From Caldilineaceae bacterium (GTDB taxonomy: Bacteria; Chloroflexota; Anaerolineae; Caldilineales; Caldilineaceae): a stretch of DNA of 64,000 bases. The notes below the pieces were generated by a model. It was not told where the DNA came from and did no database searches. It worked only from the letters and a program-made list of their open reading frames with translations. Both the position numbers and the translations under genes were made by a program. The stretch lies in contig JAJEBF010000038.1 in the NCBI GenBank assembly GCA_022824025.1, positions 16,337 through 80,336 on the forward strand, given 5' to 3'. Shown in pieces: positions 9,366-20,911 of the stretch; positions within the stretch are counted from its first letter, which is position 1; each line of letters begins with the position of its first letter.

Positions 9366-9423
9366 AGATTTCGCTGAATGCTGCAGTCGTGTTCTTCTGG
9401 CAGTCCCGGGTCCGGGCTGCACG
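9366..9423. repeat. Dispersed 58-bp REP-like repeat, copy 2
   Basis: Second copy of the element at 8201-8258, same orientation, with the hairpin CAGTCCCGGGTCCGGGCTG. It lies in the 608-bp gap between the vapB start and the DUF255 gene. The rest of that gap shows no convincing gene. Confidence 0.7.
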
Positions 9424-9660
9424 CGCGGGAACGGGGGCAGCGGGCGCCGGCACGGCGGGATTCGACGCCTCGTTCGCCAAGCCGTTATAATGCGTTGAGC
9501 AGTTCCGCAAGAGGAGGCGCGGGGTTGAATGCGCAGCCTGCTGGCCGGATCCTCTTTCGGGCAGGATCCGGCGCGGGCGGTTGGCGGATCTTTTCCTAAG
9601 CGGTTTTTCCACCCTATTTCCAGGCACGAATTGCGGCGCAGGCGCGCCAAGGAGCTCACC

Positions 9661-11730
<2,070 letters not shown>

Positions 11731-11826
11731 TGGTCAGTGGTCAGTAACTGCAAGGATTGATGTGGCGTGGGTGAATTGGGCGTGGCTGGGATGCTATATT
11801 GATCGTGGGATAGGTCGGGGGCGAGG

Positions 11827-12723
11827 ATGGGTGATAGGCTGGGGCAGTTTCGGGAGAGTATTGGTGAGGCGTGCCCTGAAGTGGTCTTAGAGACGGTCGA
11901 GCTGTTTCGGGCGGGGCAGAACAATGCGTTGGTCCTGGTCAATGGTGAGTGGCTTTTTCGCTTTCCGAAGTTTGCGGAGGGCGTTGCGGGGCTGCGCCGG
12001 GAGGATGCGATTTTGCGCGCGGCGCGGCCGCGGCTGCCGCTGGCGACGCCGGATTACGTTTTCCGCAATCTGGACGACGAGGTAGGGCGGGCTTTTGTGG
12101 GGTATCGCAAGCTGCCGGGCAGTCCCTTGTGGCCGGAAGTCTTCGCGGAGATCGGTGATGAAGGGACGATCGACCGCCTGGCCGCGGACATTGCATCGTT
12201 TTTGCAGGCGCTGCACGCGATCCCGCCTGACACGGTCGCGATTCCCCAGGAGCCGTCCGACTCGCCGGCTGGTTGGCGGGAGATCTTTGGGCGGGTCGAG
12301 CAGGTCGTCTTCCCGCGGCTGACGTCCGAGGCGCGGGCGTGGACAGCGGAGCGGTTCGACGCTTTCTTGGGGCAGGATGAGCAGTTTGCATTCGACAACG
12401 TGCTGCGCCACGGTGACTTCGGGTCAAGCAATACCCTGTACAGCGCGGAGGAGCGGCGGGTTGTGGGCATGATCGATTTCGGTCATGCGGGAATCGGCGA
12501 CCCTGCCGTCGACTTTGCGGGGCTGTTCGTCTGCTACGGGGAGGCGTTTTTGCGGCGTTGCGCCCGGGTCTATCCGCTGATGGATCAGTGCTGGGAACGG
12601 GTCCGCTTTTATGCCGAATGCGCTTTTCTGCTGGAGGATGCCCTGTTCTGCATCGAACATGAACTAGAGGAGGCGGACGGCGTAGTCCGGGAGATCAATA
12701 AGAAGGGCGGCAGGGCAGGTTGA
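11827..12723 (+). CDS. Aminoglycoside-phosphotransferase (APH) family kinase
   Basis: A 298-residue protein kinase-like enzyme. The N-lobe has NALVLVNGEWLFRFPK, with the Lys expected to bind ATP. The C-lobe has the catalytic loop VLRHGDFGSSN (about residues 195-205), the APH form of the Brenner motif, and the metal-binding IDFGHAGIGDPAVDFA (about residues 217-232). The family phosphorylates aminoglycosides, homoserine, choline and other small hydroxyl compounds. The substrate here is unknown and drug resistance should not be assumed. It starts about 100 bp after the DUF255 gene on the same strand. Confidence 0.85.
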   Translation: MGDRLGQFRESIGEACPEVVLETVELFRAGQNNALVLVNGEWLFRFPKFAEGVAGLRREDAILRAARPRLPLATPDYVFRNLDDEVGRAFVGYRKLPGSPLWPEVFAEIGDEGTIDRLAADIASFLQALHAIPPDTVAIPQEPSDSPAGWREIFGRVEQVVFPRLTSEARAWTAERFDAFLGQDEQFAFDNVLRHGDFGSSNTLYSAEERRVVGMIDFGHAGIGDPAVDFAGLFVCYGEAFLRRCARVYPLMDQCWERVRFYAECAFLLEDALFCIEHELEEADGVVREINKKGGRAG

Positions 12724-12766
12724 GGTTTGTTTGAATTGAGTTTTGCGGGATCGGGACTTGGTTTTG

Positions 12767-12911
12767 CCGCGGAAGGACGGGGAGAACAGTTCAAATACCT
12801 GTCACCCACGAAGGGCCACAGAGGACCACGGTGAACAGCTCTACACCTTATGATCCGCGAAGGGTAGCGAAGAGCTGCGAGGAACAGCTTGACACCTAAG
12901 TTCTTCCGCGG
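12767..12911. repeat. 145-bp element with terminal inverted repeats
   Basis: Bounded by CCGCGGAAGGAC at the left and the inverted CCGCGGAAGAAC at the right (11 of 12 matching). Inside are three degenerate direct repeats of the form GAACAG followed by ACACCT-like text. It occupies most of the gap between convergent genes. It has MITE-like architecture but no coding capacity; a second copy was not found in the window. Confidence 0.45.
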
Positions 12912-12954
12912 GAGGGCGGGGCGTATGGCCGGACCCAATCGCCCACACTGCCCG

Positions 12955-13752
12955 TCATTTGAATCCTAACTCCACCAGCTTGCCCACCATGCCCTTGATG
13001 CGCGGCTGTTCGCTGTACAGGAAAGCATCTTCGTACACGCGGGCCGATTGCGTATACTGCATGTTCTCCACGTGCTTGAGGTTGCTTTGGTAGACCCGTT
13101 TCAGAAAGTCGATGTGCTCATCTTTTGACGGCTGCGCGCCGAAATTCATGGTGAACATGCGCCGCCCCGTCTTCCCGCCGAACGCGGCATGCCACAGGTT
13201 CTGATTGAAGAAGACCACATCACCGGGCTGGGACTCAAGCGGAAAACTGGGCACGCCGGGGCCGTCCGTATCGAACGGCATCAGGCCGGACTCGGCGCGC
13301 TGCCCATGGAGCGGGTCGAGCGCGGCGTGCAACGGCAGTTGATGCGAGCCGGGGATCACCCGCAGGCAGCCGGTGTCCTTTGTCACCGGGTCCAGGTATA
13401 AGGCGACCTTGATGCGCCCATAGTCAAGTTCCGAGCCGTCGGGATGCCAGCCGGTGTCGCCGACGTAGAGGTTGCCGTCGGACCCGATCCAGACGAAGCC
13501 GGGGCCAAGCAGCTGCTCCAAGGGCTGGTAGATGCGATCATCCTCGACAAGGCCGGACAGCAGCGGCCGCTTCTCGATGAAGCCGAGGACAGCCTGCCGC
13601 GCCGCCCCATCAAACGGCTGGCCCTTGCGGTCTGCCGCCAGCACGTCGTCGAACGCGCGGCTGATCTCCGCCATCTCGGTCGCGGAGAAGCACTGCCGCC
13701 TGATGACGAAGCCGAAGGTCTCAAAGTGGGCAATCTGTTCCGTAGTCAACAT
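12955..13752 (-). CDS. Phytanoyl-CoA dioxygenase (PhyH) family oxygenase
   Basis: A 265-residue Fe(II)/2-oxoglutarate oxygenase. The facial-triad ligands are visible: His 103 and Asp 105 in WHPDGS, and His 188 in NQNLWHAAFGG. Arg 197/198 in KTGRRMF probably binds 2-oxoglutarate. Family members hydroxylate diverse small molecules, and substrate cannot be assigned. It ends a minus-strand run with a sugar isomerase (45 bp upstream) and a sugar ABC transporter, which suggests a role in catabolism of the imported compound. Confidence 0.88.
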   Translation of the reverse strand: MLTTEQIAHFETFGFVIRRQCFSATEMAEISRAFDDVLAADRKGQPFDGAARQAVLGFIEKRPLLSGLVEDDRIYQPLEQLLGPGFVWIGSDGNLYVGDTGWHPDGSELDYGRIKVALYLDPVTKDTGCLRVIPGSHQLPLHAALDPLHGQRAESGLMPFDTDGPGVPSFPLESQPGDVVFFNQNLWHAAFGGKTGRRMFTMNFGAQPSKDEHIDFLKRVYQSNLKHVENMQYTQSARVYEDAFLYSEQPRIKGMVGKLVELGFK

Positions 13753-13797
13753 CGCGAGCGATTCCCTCCTGCTGTGCGCCAGCTCTTATCTATCCGA

Positions 13798-14685
13798 TTA
13801 TCCGATCCCAATATCGCGCAAATAGGCGCGTGTCCTTTTGGCAATCGGCAGGGGCTTGTCGAACGGCGCCGGGTACATGTCCTGTTCGACCACCGCCCAC
13901 CCGTCAAAACCGATGTCGCGCAGCACGTCGCGGAAGGCCAGAAAATCAACGCCCCCCAGGGCCGGCTCGACAAACATATCCATCCTGACCGCCTCGGCGA
14001 ACGTGACGCCGGAGGCCTCGACCTGCCGCTGCACGGCGCGGTCGACGCTCTTGATGTGAAGATAAGGGATGCGCTCGTGATGCTGGCGCATAAACTCGAC
14101 CGCGTCACCGCCCCGATAGGCATGATGCCCCACATCCAGACATATCCCCACGCGTTCCGGGTCGGTCTGCGCCAGGAATGTCTCGATCTGCTCCGTATAC
14201 TCGACGTGCGTCTCGGCATGGGGATGGAACACCAGCTGCAGGCCGAACCGGTCGCGGGCGAGGTCGGCCACTCTGTGTGTCGTATCGATCAACCGTTTCC
14301 AGGCGTCGCTGTCCAGCTCGGGCGGCTCCACCATTGCCCCCGTTTTCAGGTCGGAGTACATGCCGTCGATCAGCACGAGGAAACCGGCGCCCAACTCCCG
14401 TAGCAGTTCACCCGCGCCCAGCACCTGCCGCTCTAACTCCGGCCACTTCGCCGGGTCTTCAAGGCTCTCGAGGGCAAACGTCCCCGCCACCTTCAGGCCG
14501 CGGCTGTCCAACTCGCGGCGCAAAGTCGGCAGATCAGTGGGAAGATAACCGTAAGGCCCCAGTTCGATCCATTCATAACCGGCTTCAGCGGCCTCATCCA
14601 GAAAACGATGCCACGGAGTCTGCATGGGATCATTCGGGAACCAGATGCCCCACGAGTCAGGCCCGGTCCCAACTTTAACCGCCAT
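13798..14685 (-). CDS. Sugar phosphate isomerase/epimerase (xylose-isomerase-like TIM barrel)
   Basis: A 295-residue AP-endonuclease-2-type TIM barrel. It opens MAVKVGTGPDSWGIWFP, with AAEAGYEWIELGPYGYLP and a metal-binding pattern typical of IolE/hydroxypyruvate-isomerase relatives: FHPHAETHVEY, then GICLDVGHHAYRGGD, then YLHIKSVD. GPDSWG at the N-terminus resembles inosose dehydratase (IolE). It lies downstream of sugar ABC permeases on the same strand. The reaction is probably isomerisation, epimerisation or dehydration of a carbohydrate. Confidence 0.85.
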   Translation of the reverse strand: MAVKVGTGPDSWGIWFPNDPMQTPWHRFLDEAAEAGYEWIELGPYGYLPTDLPTLRRELDSRGLKVAGTFALESLEDPAKWPELERQVLGAGELLRELGAGFLVLIDGMYSDLKTGAMVEPPELDSDAWKRLIDTTHRVADLARDRFGLQLVFHPHAETHVEYTEQIETFLAQTDPERVGICLDVGHHAYRGGDAVEFMRQHHERIPYLHIKSVDRAVQRQVEASGVTFAEAVRMDMFVEPALGGVDFLAFRDVLRDIGFDGWAVVEQDMYPAPFDKPLPIAKRTRAYLRDIGIG

Positions 14686-14966
14686 CTATGCACCTCCTCA
14701 TCCAGTTTGGGTACATCTTGAGATTCGCTTCGTCCTTTACTGGGCATTTCGTTTTTGCGCAGAGGCAGGCGGGATGTCTGTGGACCGGAGACGCGGACCG
14801 AACGCAAAGTCCTGGTTTCCAACGAGATCCACAGAAACAGTCGTTTGGCGGCAACGTCCAAATCGACCCAGCCAGACAGAAGATCGCGGCGTTGTTCACA
14901 GACTTCGGTCGATTGCGCCGCTTCTGCGGACCATGCAAAGGTTTCAGTGGGACGCTAACGCCTCCG

Positions 14967-15908
14967 TCATCCTTTGATACCGCTGATCACGACGCCCTGG
15001 ATGAAATAGCGTTGGGTGAAAAAGAAAAGGACCACCGGCGGAATCGTCAGCACGGTCGCCATCGCCATGATCGCGTTCCACGTCGGCGGCACGTAGGCGC
15101 CCGCGCCCCACACCGCCACCTGCTGCCATTGCCGGATCGCGATTGCCAGGGTGTACTTTTCCTGCGAGTTCAGATAGATCAGCGGCGCCAGAAAATCATT
15201 CCACTCCGCCATAAAGGTGAAGATCGCCACCGTCGCCAGCGCCGGTTTCGACATCGGCAAAATGATCCGCCACAGTATGGCGAAGGTCCCCGCGCCGTCG
15301 ATGCGGGCCGCATCGTCGTAATCGCGCGGGATGGTCATAAAGAACTGCCGCAACAGGAAGATGAAGAAGGCGCCCCCACCGAAAAAGTGGGGCACAATCA
15401 ACGGCCTGAATGAGTCCAACCAACCCAGATCGCGAAACAGGAGATACTGCGGGATCAGCACCACGTGATAGGGGATCATCATGGTACTCAGCACCAGCAA
15501 AAAGAGCGCATTGCGGCCCGGGAAGCGCAGCCGGGCAAAGATATAGGCGGTCAGGCTGGCGCTCAGCAGACGCCCCGCCTCCACCCCTATCACAATTGTC
15601 ATTGTATTTCGCAATGAGCGCCAGAAGGGGAACTGGTTCCACGCATCCACGTAGTTCCACCACTGGATCTGTTCAGCGATCAGGCGCGGCGGATACTCGA
15701 AGACATAGCCTTCCGGCTTAAACGAGGCGCTCACCATCCAGACCAGAGGCGCGACGAGAACAACAGTCAGGACGGCCAGCGCCAGGTACAGGAAGGCCCT
15801 GCCGAGCAGACGTTGCCCCAGCTCCTGGCGGCGCATCCACGCCCCGCCCATCTCTGGCGGCGGTTGAGCCAGCGCGCCTCCAGCTTGCGCGCTTCCTGAA
15901 TCTGACAT
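14967..15908 (-). CDS. Carbohydrate ABC transporter permease, MalG type
   Basis: A 313-residue inner-membrane subunit. A proline-rich cytoplasmic leader precedes six predicted helices. The coupling EAA loop DYDDAARIDGAGTFAILWRIILP (about residues 213-235) and the family's terminal VVISGIKG are present. It starts 4 bp after the MalF-type stop, indicating translational coupling. It imports a sugar or related polyol with the binding protein encoded two genes upstream. No ATPase gene is seen, so a shared MsiK-like ATPase is possible. Confidence 0.9.
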   Translation of the reverse strand: MSDSGSAQAGGALAQPPPEMGGAWMRRQELGQRLLGRAFLYLALAVLTVVLVAPLVWMVSASFKPEGYVFEYPPRLIAEQIQWWNYVDAWNQFPFWRSLRNTMTIVIGVEAGRLLSASLTAYIFARLRFPGRNALFLLVLSTMMIPYHVVLIPQYLLFRDLGWLDSFRPLIVPHFFGGGAFFIFLLRQFFMTIPRDYDDAARIDGAGTFAILWRIILPMSKPALATVAIFTFMAEWNDFLAPLIYLNSQEKYTLAIAIRQWQQVAVWGAGAYVPPTWNAIMAMATVLTIPPVVLFFFTQRYFIQGVVISGIKG

Positions 15909-15911
15909 GTC

Positions 15912-16817
15912 TTACTCCTGCGCGCCCTCATAGAAGACAGTTGTGCGCGATAAGCGCAGCGACAGCAGCGTGATCACCAGCAGGATGACAAAGAGCAGCC
16001 AGGCCATCGCCGCGGCATAACCCATTTGCAGATATTCCCAACCGGTGCGGTACAGATAAAGCAAATAGAACAGACTGGCTTCGCCCGGCCCGCCATTGGT
16101 GGTGACAAAGGCCACCGTAAATACCTGAAAGGTGCCGATCATACCGGTCAGGAAGACAAAGAAGATGACCGGCGAGGTCATCGGCAAGGTCACGTTGAGG
16201 AATCGACGCCAGGCATTGGCGCCATCCACCTTGGACGCGTCATACAGTTCAGTGGGCACGCCCTGAAGGGCCGACAGATAGAGAAGCAGCGTACCTCCGA
16301 CCGCCCATGCCGACATGAGAATGAAGGCGGCAAGCACCCAGTTGGGATCGCCGAACCACTTGGGGCCCGGCAGGCCGATGGCGCGCAGCGACTGATTGAG
16401 TAGCCCGACGTCGGACTGCAACATCCATGAAAAGACGTAGGCGACAGCCATGGCGGGCACGACGGCCGGCATGTAGAAGGCGGTGCGCCAGAACGAGAGG
16501 CCCTTGACTTTCAAGTTCAGGAGGAGGGCCATGGCATAGCCGACGATCACCTGCACCGGCACGGCCACCATCGTATAGATCACAGTGACCCGCAACGACT
16601 GCCACAGAGTGTCGTCGCCGGAGGCCATGCGCGCATAGTTCTCGAAACCGCTCCAGCGCGGCGCCGAGAGAATGTCGTAGCGCGTGAATGAAAGATAGAA
16701 TGAATAGACCAGGGGGCCGGCGGTGAAGATCACGAAACCCAGCAGAAAGGGGAGCAGACCGATGTAGGCGTCGCGCGTCTCGCGCGCTTGCAAGGATAGA
16801 TTTCGTTTCCAAAACAT
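15912..16817 (-). CDS. Sugar ABC transporter permease, MalF type
   Basis: A 301-residue permease starting MFWKRNLSLQARETRDAYIG. The ATG at 16815-16817 with a G-rich ribosome site is preferred over a TTG at 16898, which would overlap the upstream gene by 14 bp. Six helices; the EAA loop ELYDASKVDGANAWRRFLNVTLP is clear, and the motif TNGGPGEASLFYLLYLYR is typical. Partner of the MalG-type gene immediately downstream. Confidence 0.9.
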   Translation of the reverse strand: MFWKRNLSLQARETRDAYIGLLPFLLGFVIFTAGPLVYSFYLSFTRYDILSAPRWSGFENYARMASGDDTLWQSLRVTVIYTMVAVPVQVIVGYAMALLLNLKVKGLSFWRTAFYMPAVVPAMAVAYVFSWMLQSDVGLLNQSLRAIGLPGPKWFGDPNWVLAAFILMSAWAVGGTLLLYLSALQGVPTELYDASKVDGANAWRRFLNVTLPMTSPVIFFVFLTGMIGTFQVFTVAFVTTNGGPGEASLFYLLYLYRTGWEYLQMGYAAAMAWLLFVILLVITLLSLRLSRTTVFYEGAQE

Positions 16818-16884
16818 CGGTCGCCCCCCATTCAAACACAGTTGGATCGCGTCCTCTGGCCGCGTAATTCTGCGGCTTGCCGAC

Positions 16885-18270
16885 TCAGGCGCGATCAATC
16901 TCGGCGTCGATGGCCGCGTCTGCGTCCTGCATCGCCTGCTCCACGCCCTTTTCGCCGATGAGCACCTTTTCCAGCTCTGAGCGAATCGTGTCCTGCAGGA
17001 AGCGCCCGCTGCGGCCGAATCCGGCGCGATTGAACATGTTCACATCTTCTGAACAATAGTCGCAGTCGGACATGCCGGCCAGGCGCGCCAGCATGATGCG
17101 CGTGATTACGCCCAGATCGCCTTCCGGCAGCGTGTCCAGGTAGTAGGCGGGGTCATAGGCGGAAATCGTGGCCGCCAGATCGACGAGGGCCTGTCCTACC
17201 TCGTAGTCGGTGGTCTGGATGAGCGCCGCTTGCTGCGCCTGCGGAATCAGTTCTGAGGCCTTGTTGACGCTCCAGTGGTTTGCGCCAACGCCATGAACGC
17301 GACGGTCCACGAACGGCATGTGCATGAAGCCCAACTCGAAGGGGAGTTCAGCCATGAGATAGGTCTGGTTGGTCCAACTGATGACCGCGGCGGCCAGCCC
17401 CGCTCTGAACAGGCCTCCCTCAACGCCTTGCTGGGCTTCCAGCGTCGGCGCCACCCCATGCACGAGTGTCAGATCGACGATGTCGTGCGCGGCCGAGATA
17501 GCCGCCTCTGCATCCAGCAACGCCTCGGTTTCAGCGAAGGTCCACGGATCATCGACCAGGTCGGCTCCGTAGCTGGCCATCTGGTATGCCAGACTGGTTG
17601 CGTCGGTGATGGCGCCGGCATAGCCATACTGCTCGTAGGTTCCGTCGGACGCCTTGATGGTGACAGCCTGGAGGAAGGCCACGAAGTCGTCCCAGTGCCA
17701 CATGTCGAAGTTGTCCCTGCCGTACAAGGGCAGTTCATCTTCAGGGTATCCGGCCTCCCGCACCAGGTCCAGATTCAGATAGACTGAGCGGCCCTGCATA
17801 GTGAAGAGGCTCAGGGCCAGGATATCGCCGTTGTAGCCAACCTCAAGCGCCGGATCAACGTTCCACTTGCTCATGTCCAAATCGGAGGCTTCCAGGAAGT
17901 CATTGTAGGGTACAAAAATGTCCTTGGGGAAGAAATCTGCGTTGTGGCTCTGATCAAGCTGGATGATATCCGGCGCCACACCGCCTGCCACCTGGGTCAG
18001 GACTTTGGTCAGATACTCACCCCAGGGATAGATCTCCTGCGCCACCGTGACGTTGGTCTTTTCCTCAACGATGGGCAGCCAATGGTTGTGCTGCTCACCC
18101 CACCAGTGTGACAGTCTGATCTCAACAGCCTCTTCGGTCATCGCGTCCCCGCTCTCTTCGGCGGCGGGCGCGGCTGCCGGCTGGCCGGCACAGGCGGTGA
18201 GCAGCGCGCTGGCAGTGCCGGCTGCTGAAAGCTGCAGAAAACCACGTCGGCTCATTCTTTTCGCAGTCAT
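16885..18270 (-). CDS. Family-1 sugar-binding lipoprotein with Tat-type leader
   Basis: A 461-residue extracellular binding protein. The leader MTAKRMSRRGFLQLSAAGTA carries a twin-arginine motif (SRRGFLQ) and ends in a lipobox (LLTAC, Cys about 27). An SBP_bac_1-type fold follows: HWWGEQHNHWLPIVEEKTNV, VAGGVAPDIIQLDQSH, and aromatic-rich sugar-contact regions. The C-terminus is charged. First gene of the sugar operon; a promoter with a palindrome is present near 18557-18585. Confidence 0.9.
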   Translation of the reverse strand: MTAKRMSRRGFLQLSAAGTASALLTACAGQPAAAPAAEESGDAMTEEAVEIRLSHWWGEQHNHWLPIVEEKTNVTVAQEIYPWGEYLTKVLTQVAGGVAPDIIQLDQSHNADFFPKDIFVPYNDFLEASDLDMSKWNVDPALEVGYNGDILALSLFTMQGRSVYLNLDLVREAGYPEDELPLYGRDNFDMWHWDDFVAFLQAVTIKASDGTYEQYGYAGAITDATSLAYQMASYGADLVDDPWTFAETEALLDAEAAISAAHDIVDLTLVHGVAPTLEAQQGVEGGLFRAGLAAAVISWTNQTYLMAELPFELGFMHMPFVDRRVHGVGANHWSVNKASELIPQAQQAALIQTTDYEVGQALVDLAATISAYDPAYYLDTLPEGDLGVITRIMLARLAGMSDCDYCSEDVNMFNRAGFGRSGRFLQDTIRSELEKVLIGEKGVEQAMQDADAAIDAEIDRA

Positions 18271-18556
18271 CGTCGAAACTCCTCCTTGTCGTTGCGCGCT
18301 GACAGGTTGCGCTCATCTGATAAAATGTCAGCACATTGAACATTGTCCCGAAGCGCGGACTACATTACGGCTCATTTCGGAAGACATCACCCCCTTGGCG
18401 CCCAGGTCCTTCCACGTCAACTGTGATTGTTGTAACGAGAGTCGCCAGCGGCATTGAACGCTCGCTGCGCAGGGCAATGAACTGTGTCAATCAGAGTCCT
18501 TGTTGGACGGTCTCAACTGTGGCCCGCTTGTTTCGAGGATATGGAATATAATTACA

Positions 18557-18585
18557 AATCTACCACACGTGACGTGTCTTGCCAA
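18557..18585 (-). promoter_or_regulatory. Promoter with internal palindrome for the sugar ABC operon
   Basis: On the minus strand TTGGCA (18585-18580), a 17-nt spacer, then TAGATT (18562-18557). The spacer contains the inverted repeat ACACGT-N-ACGTGT (18565-18577), well placed for a repressor. This would give a leader of about 280 nt. No regulator gene is adjacent. Confidence 0.4.
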
Positions 18586-19009
18586 TCGCATTTTTGATTC
18601 CGGGCGCAGTCCGGAATGAGGGCGAGATATACTGTTAGGACGGGATGGGGAGTCTTATGGAAGAGGAAAGGGATAGTTGGAAGAGTCAGTGGGGGAAGAA
18701 GGGCTGGGACCGGAGGCTAGGGCACATAGCGGGCAAGGGGCGTGCGGCGGAGGTCCGGGGGTGTCCCCCGGCCCGGCGGCGGGTGTTTGCCGCCGGGGAT
18801 CAGCGCAGGGCCACCCGGTCCACGCACTGCCCCGCCCCGTGGGGCGCGGGGCCCGGCGGCGGGCGGCGTTAGGCAGCCTTGGCGCGCGGCGGGGGCGCGA
18901 GAAGGGCGGGGCGCGGAGGGGCCGCCGACACGTGGCCAGGCGACAAGGTGGAAGGGCGGGGGTTGGGGGAGGCCCCGCATTGCAGGGGGCAAAGGCAAGG
19001 AGCCCAGGG
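18586..19009. other. Non-coding GC-rich interval with hairpin
   Basis: No convincing gene is seen in this interval. It is very G-rich on the plus strand and contains a strong 9-bp hairpin, CCCGGCGGC/GCCGCCGGG, at 18772-18797. There is no T-run, so it is not a standard terminator for the cupin gene that ends at 19010. Confidence 0.5.
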
Positions 19010-19645
19010 TCAGTTGTTGTCGGCTCGGGGCGCGAGTCTGTTCCAGAGCAGGTCGAGTTTGAAGAGATTGGTGTGGAGGCTGCGAACGGCGTTCCACATG
19101 GTGTTGCGGGCGGTGACGGCTGCTTCCCGGTTGTTTGCGGCGTGGGCCTGGCGCCAGTTTTGGGCCTGTTGGGCGTGGGTGTCGGCGGCGCGGCGGGCTT
19201 CGGCGGCGAGGGCTTCGGCGTCGCGCACGAAGGTGTCGAGCTGGTCTGCGAGAGGGCCCCTGTCGTCGACGTCGTCGTAGAAAGCGTTGGAGCGGAACTG
19301 GGGCGGGTGGACGGCGCCGTCGGGGTCGCGGCCGGTGTGCGTGGGCTGGATGTGGGGGGTTACTGAGAGGAACATGACGGTGCGGCGGTCGGGCAGCAGG
19401 TTGCGCACCTGGTGGATTTCGTCGGCGAGGGCGATGCACAGCTGGCCGGCTTCGAGGACTTCGGTGTGGCCGGCGATCATGAACTCGGCTTTGCCTTCGA
19501 GGATGAGGAATATTTCGTGGCCGAGATCGTGGCTGTGGAGCCTGTCGACCTGGCCGGGCTCCATGTGATAGAGGCGGGCGCGGATCTCCGGGGTCGTCAG
19601 TACGTTCTTGTTTACGTCGCGGAAATCATAGACTTCGAAGGGCAT
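19010..19645 (-). CDS. Cupin-domain protein
   Basis: About 211 residues from ATG 19643-19645 (AGGAG about 9 nt upstream); longer in-frame starts lack support. The cupin core shows motif 1 in DRLHSHDLGHEIFLILEGKAEF (two His and a Glu as likely metal ligands) and motif 2 in ADEIHQVRNLLPDRR. The C-terminal half (about 130-205) is an Ala/His-rich helical region outside the cupin. It is divergently arranged with the luciferase-like gene, 261 bp away. Function unknown beyond probable small-molecule binding. Confidence 0.8.
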   Translation of the reverse strand: MPFEVYDFRDVNKNVLTTPEIRARLYHMEPGQVDRLHSHDLGHEIFLILEGKAEFMIAGHTEVLEAGQLCIALADEIHQVRNLLPDRRTVMFLSVTPHIQPTHTGRDPDGAVHPPQFRSNAFYDDVDDRGPLADQLDTFVRDAEALAAEARRAADTHAQQAQNWRQAHAANNREAAVTARNTMWNAVRSLHTNLFKLDLLWNRLAPRADNN

Positions 19646-19906
19646 GGGGTTCGCTCCTGTTACGGGATGGCCGGGCAGACTTGATCGGGCCCGCCGCAGC
19701 GCTGAGGGAGAAGAGGCCATGTAATGCGGCTCCGCCCGGCGCCGGCTACGGGCTGTTTGCGCCTGCTCTGGTATGATTGTGATGGAAGCGGATATGAAAT
19801 GCAAGCCGGCAGGGCAGGCAGTCTGCCGGCAGCGGACTCTTTAGCTGACCCAACGCGCGTCTGGCGCTGTGAAGGCGCGGCGCGCGCCACCTCTGAGGAG
19901 GCAAGT

Positions 19907-20800
19907 ATGGGCATCCCTGTGGGCATCAACACGTGGTCCCGCCACGTAACGGAGCTTTTTCCTTATCTGGACCAGATCATTCATCCGTTCGATTCGCTGT
20001 GGTTCCCGGACCATGTGCAGTACAACGGGCACAACGTGGCGGAGGGCTGGACGATGGCGGTGTACGCGCTGGCGCGCTACCCGGACAAGCTGGTTGGGCA
20101 CGACGTGCTGTGCAACAGTTTTCGCAACCCCGGGCACCTGGCGAAGATGGCGGCGACGGCGCAGGCATTTTCCGGCGGGCGGGTGGTGATCGGGATCGGC
20201 GCGGGCTGGAATGAGGAGGAGTACCGGGGGTACGGCTGGCCGTTCCCGGGGGCGCGGACCCGCATCGAGCAGCTGGCGGAGGCGATCCGGATTTTGCGGG
20301 CGATGTGGACGGATACGCCGGTCAACTTTGCGGGCAAGCATTACCAGATGGAGAACGGGTATTGCGAGCCGAAGCCGGAAATTGTGCCGCCGATCATGGT
20401 CGGGGGCGGCGGGGAGCGGTATCTGCTGCGGGTGGTGGCGGAGCATGCGGACTGGTGGAACTGGGTGTGCAGCGACGTGGAGATGTATGCGCACAAGCAG
20501 TCGGTGCTGCAGGAGCACTGCCGCGCGGCGGGGCGGGATTATGACGAGATTTTGCAGGTGATGCACGTGAGCGTGCTGATCGCCGAGAATGAGAGCGAGC
20601 TGCAGCGGTTGCGAGAGGACCCTGACGTGCGTCCGTCGGGCGAGGGCACGATTGAGGGGACGCCGGCGCAGGTGACGGATGCGCTGCTGCGGATTGTGGA
20701 GCAGGGCGCGCAACGGCTTACGGTCAATATCGCGGATTCGCCGCGGGTGGAGGGATCGTTCTTGTTCGCGGCGACGGTGCTGCCGCATTTGAGTGGGTAG
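19907..20800 (+). CDS. Luciferase-like (LLM) flavin/F420-dependent oxidoreductase
   Basis: 297 residues from ATG 19907, preceded by GAGGAGG at about 7 nt. The bacterial-luciferase TIM barrel is recognisable from FDSLWFPDHV, LARYPDKLVGHDVLCNSFRNPGHLAKMAATAQAFSGGRV, then GIGAGWNEEEYRGYGWPFP and PPIMVGGGGERYLLRVVAEHAD. This pattern is most like F420-dependent members. The substrate is unknown. Longer upstream translation is unlikely to be coding. Confidence 0.85.
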   Translation: MGIPVGINTWSRHVTELFPYLDQIIHPFDSLWFPDHVQYNGHNVAEGWTMAVYALARYPDKLVGHDVLCNSFRNPGHLAKMAATAQAFSGGRVVIGIGAGWNEEEYRGYGWPFPGARTRIEQLAEAIRILRAMWTDTPVNFAGKHYQMENGYCEPKPEIVPPIMVGGGGERYLLRVVAEHADWWNWVCSDVEMYAHKQSVLQEHCRAAGRDYDEILQVMHVSVLIAENESELQRLREDPDVRPSGEGTIEGTPAQVTDALLRIVEQGAQRLTVNIADSPRVEGSFLFAATVLPHLSG

Positions 20801-20911
20801 TTTGAGGGCGCTGCCCATCCGCCAAGGTGGGCAGTTGGACGTTCAGACGCAGCGCCTGTGAGGCGCCATCGGTGTCCCTGCATGGTGATCTCTGCAGGGG
20901 CACAGTTCAGT

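Noticed and set aside
11827..12723. Antibiotic-resistance aminoglycoside phosphotransferase
   Set aside because: Only the general APH fold is visible; nothing links it to a drug-modifying subfamily.
19646..19804. N-terminal extension of the cupin gene
   Set aside because: The extra 53 residues do not look like protein, and ATG 19643-19645 has a good AGGAG.
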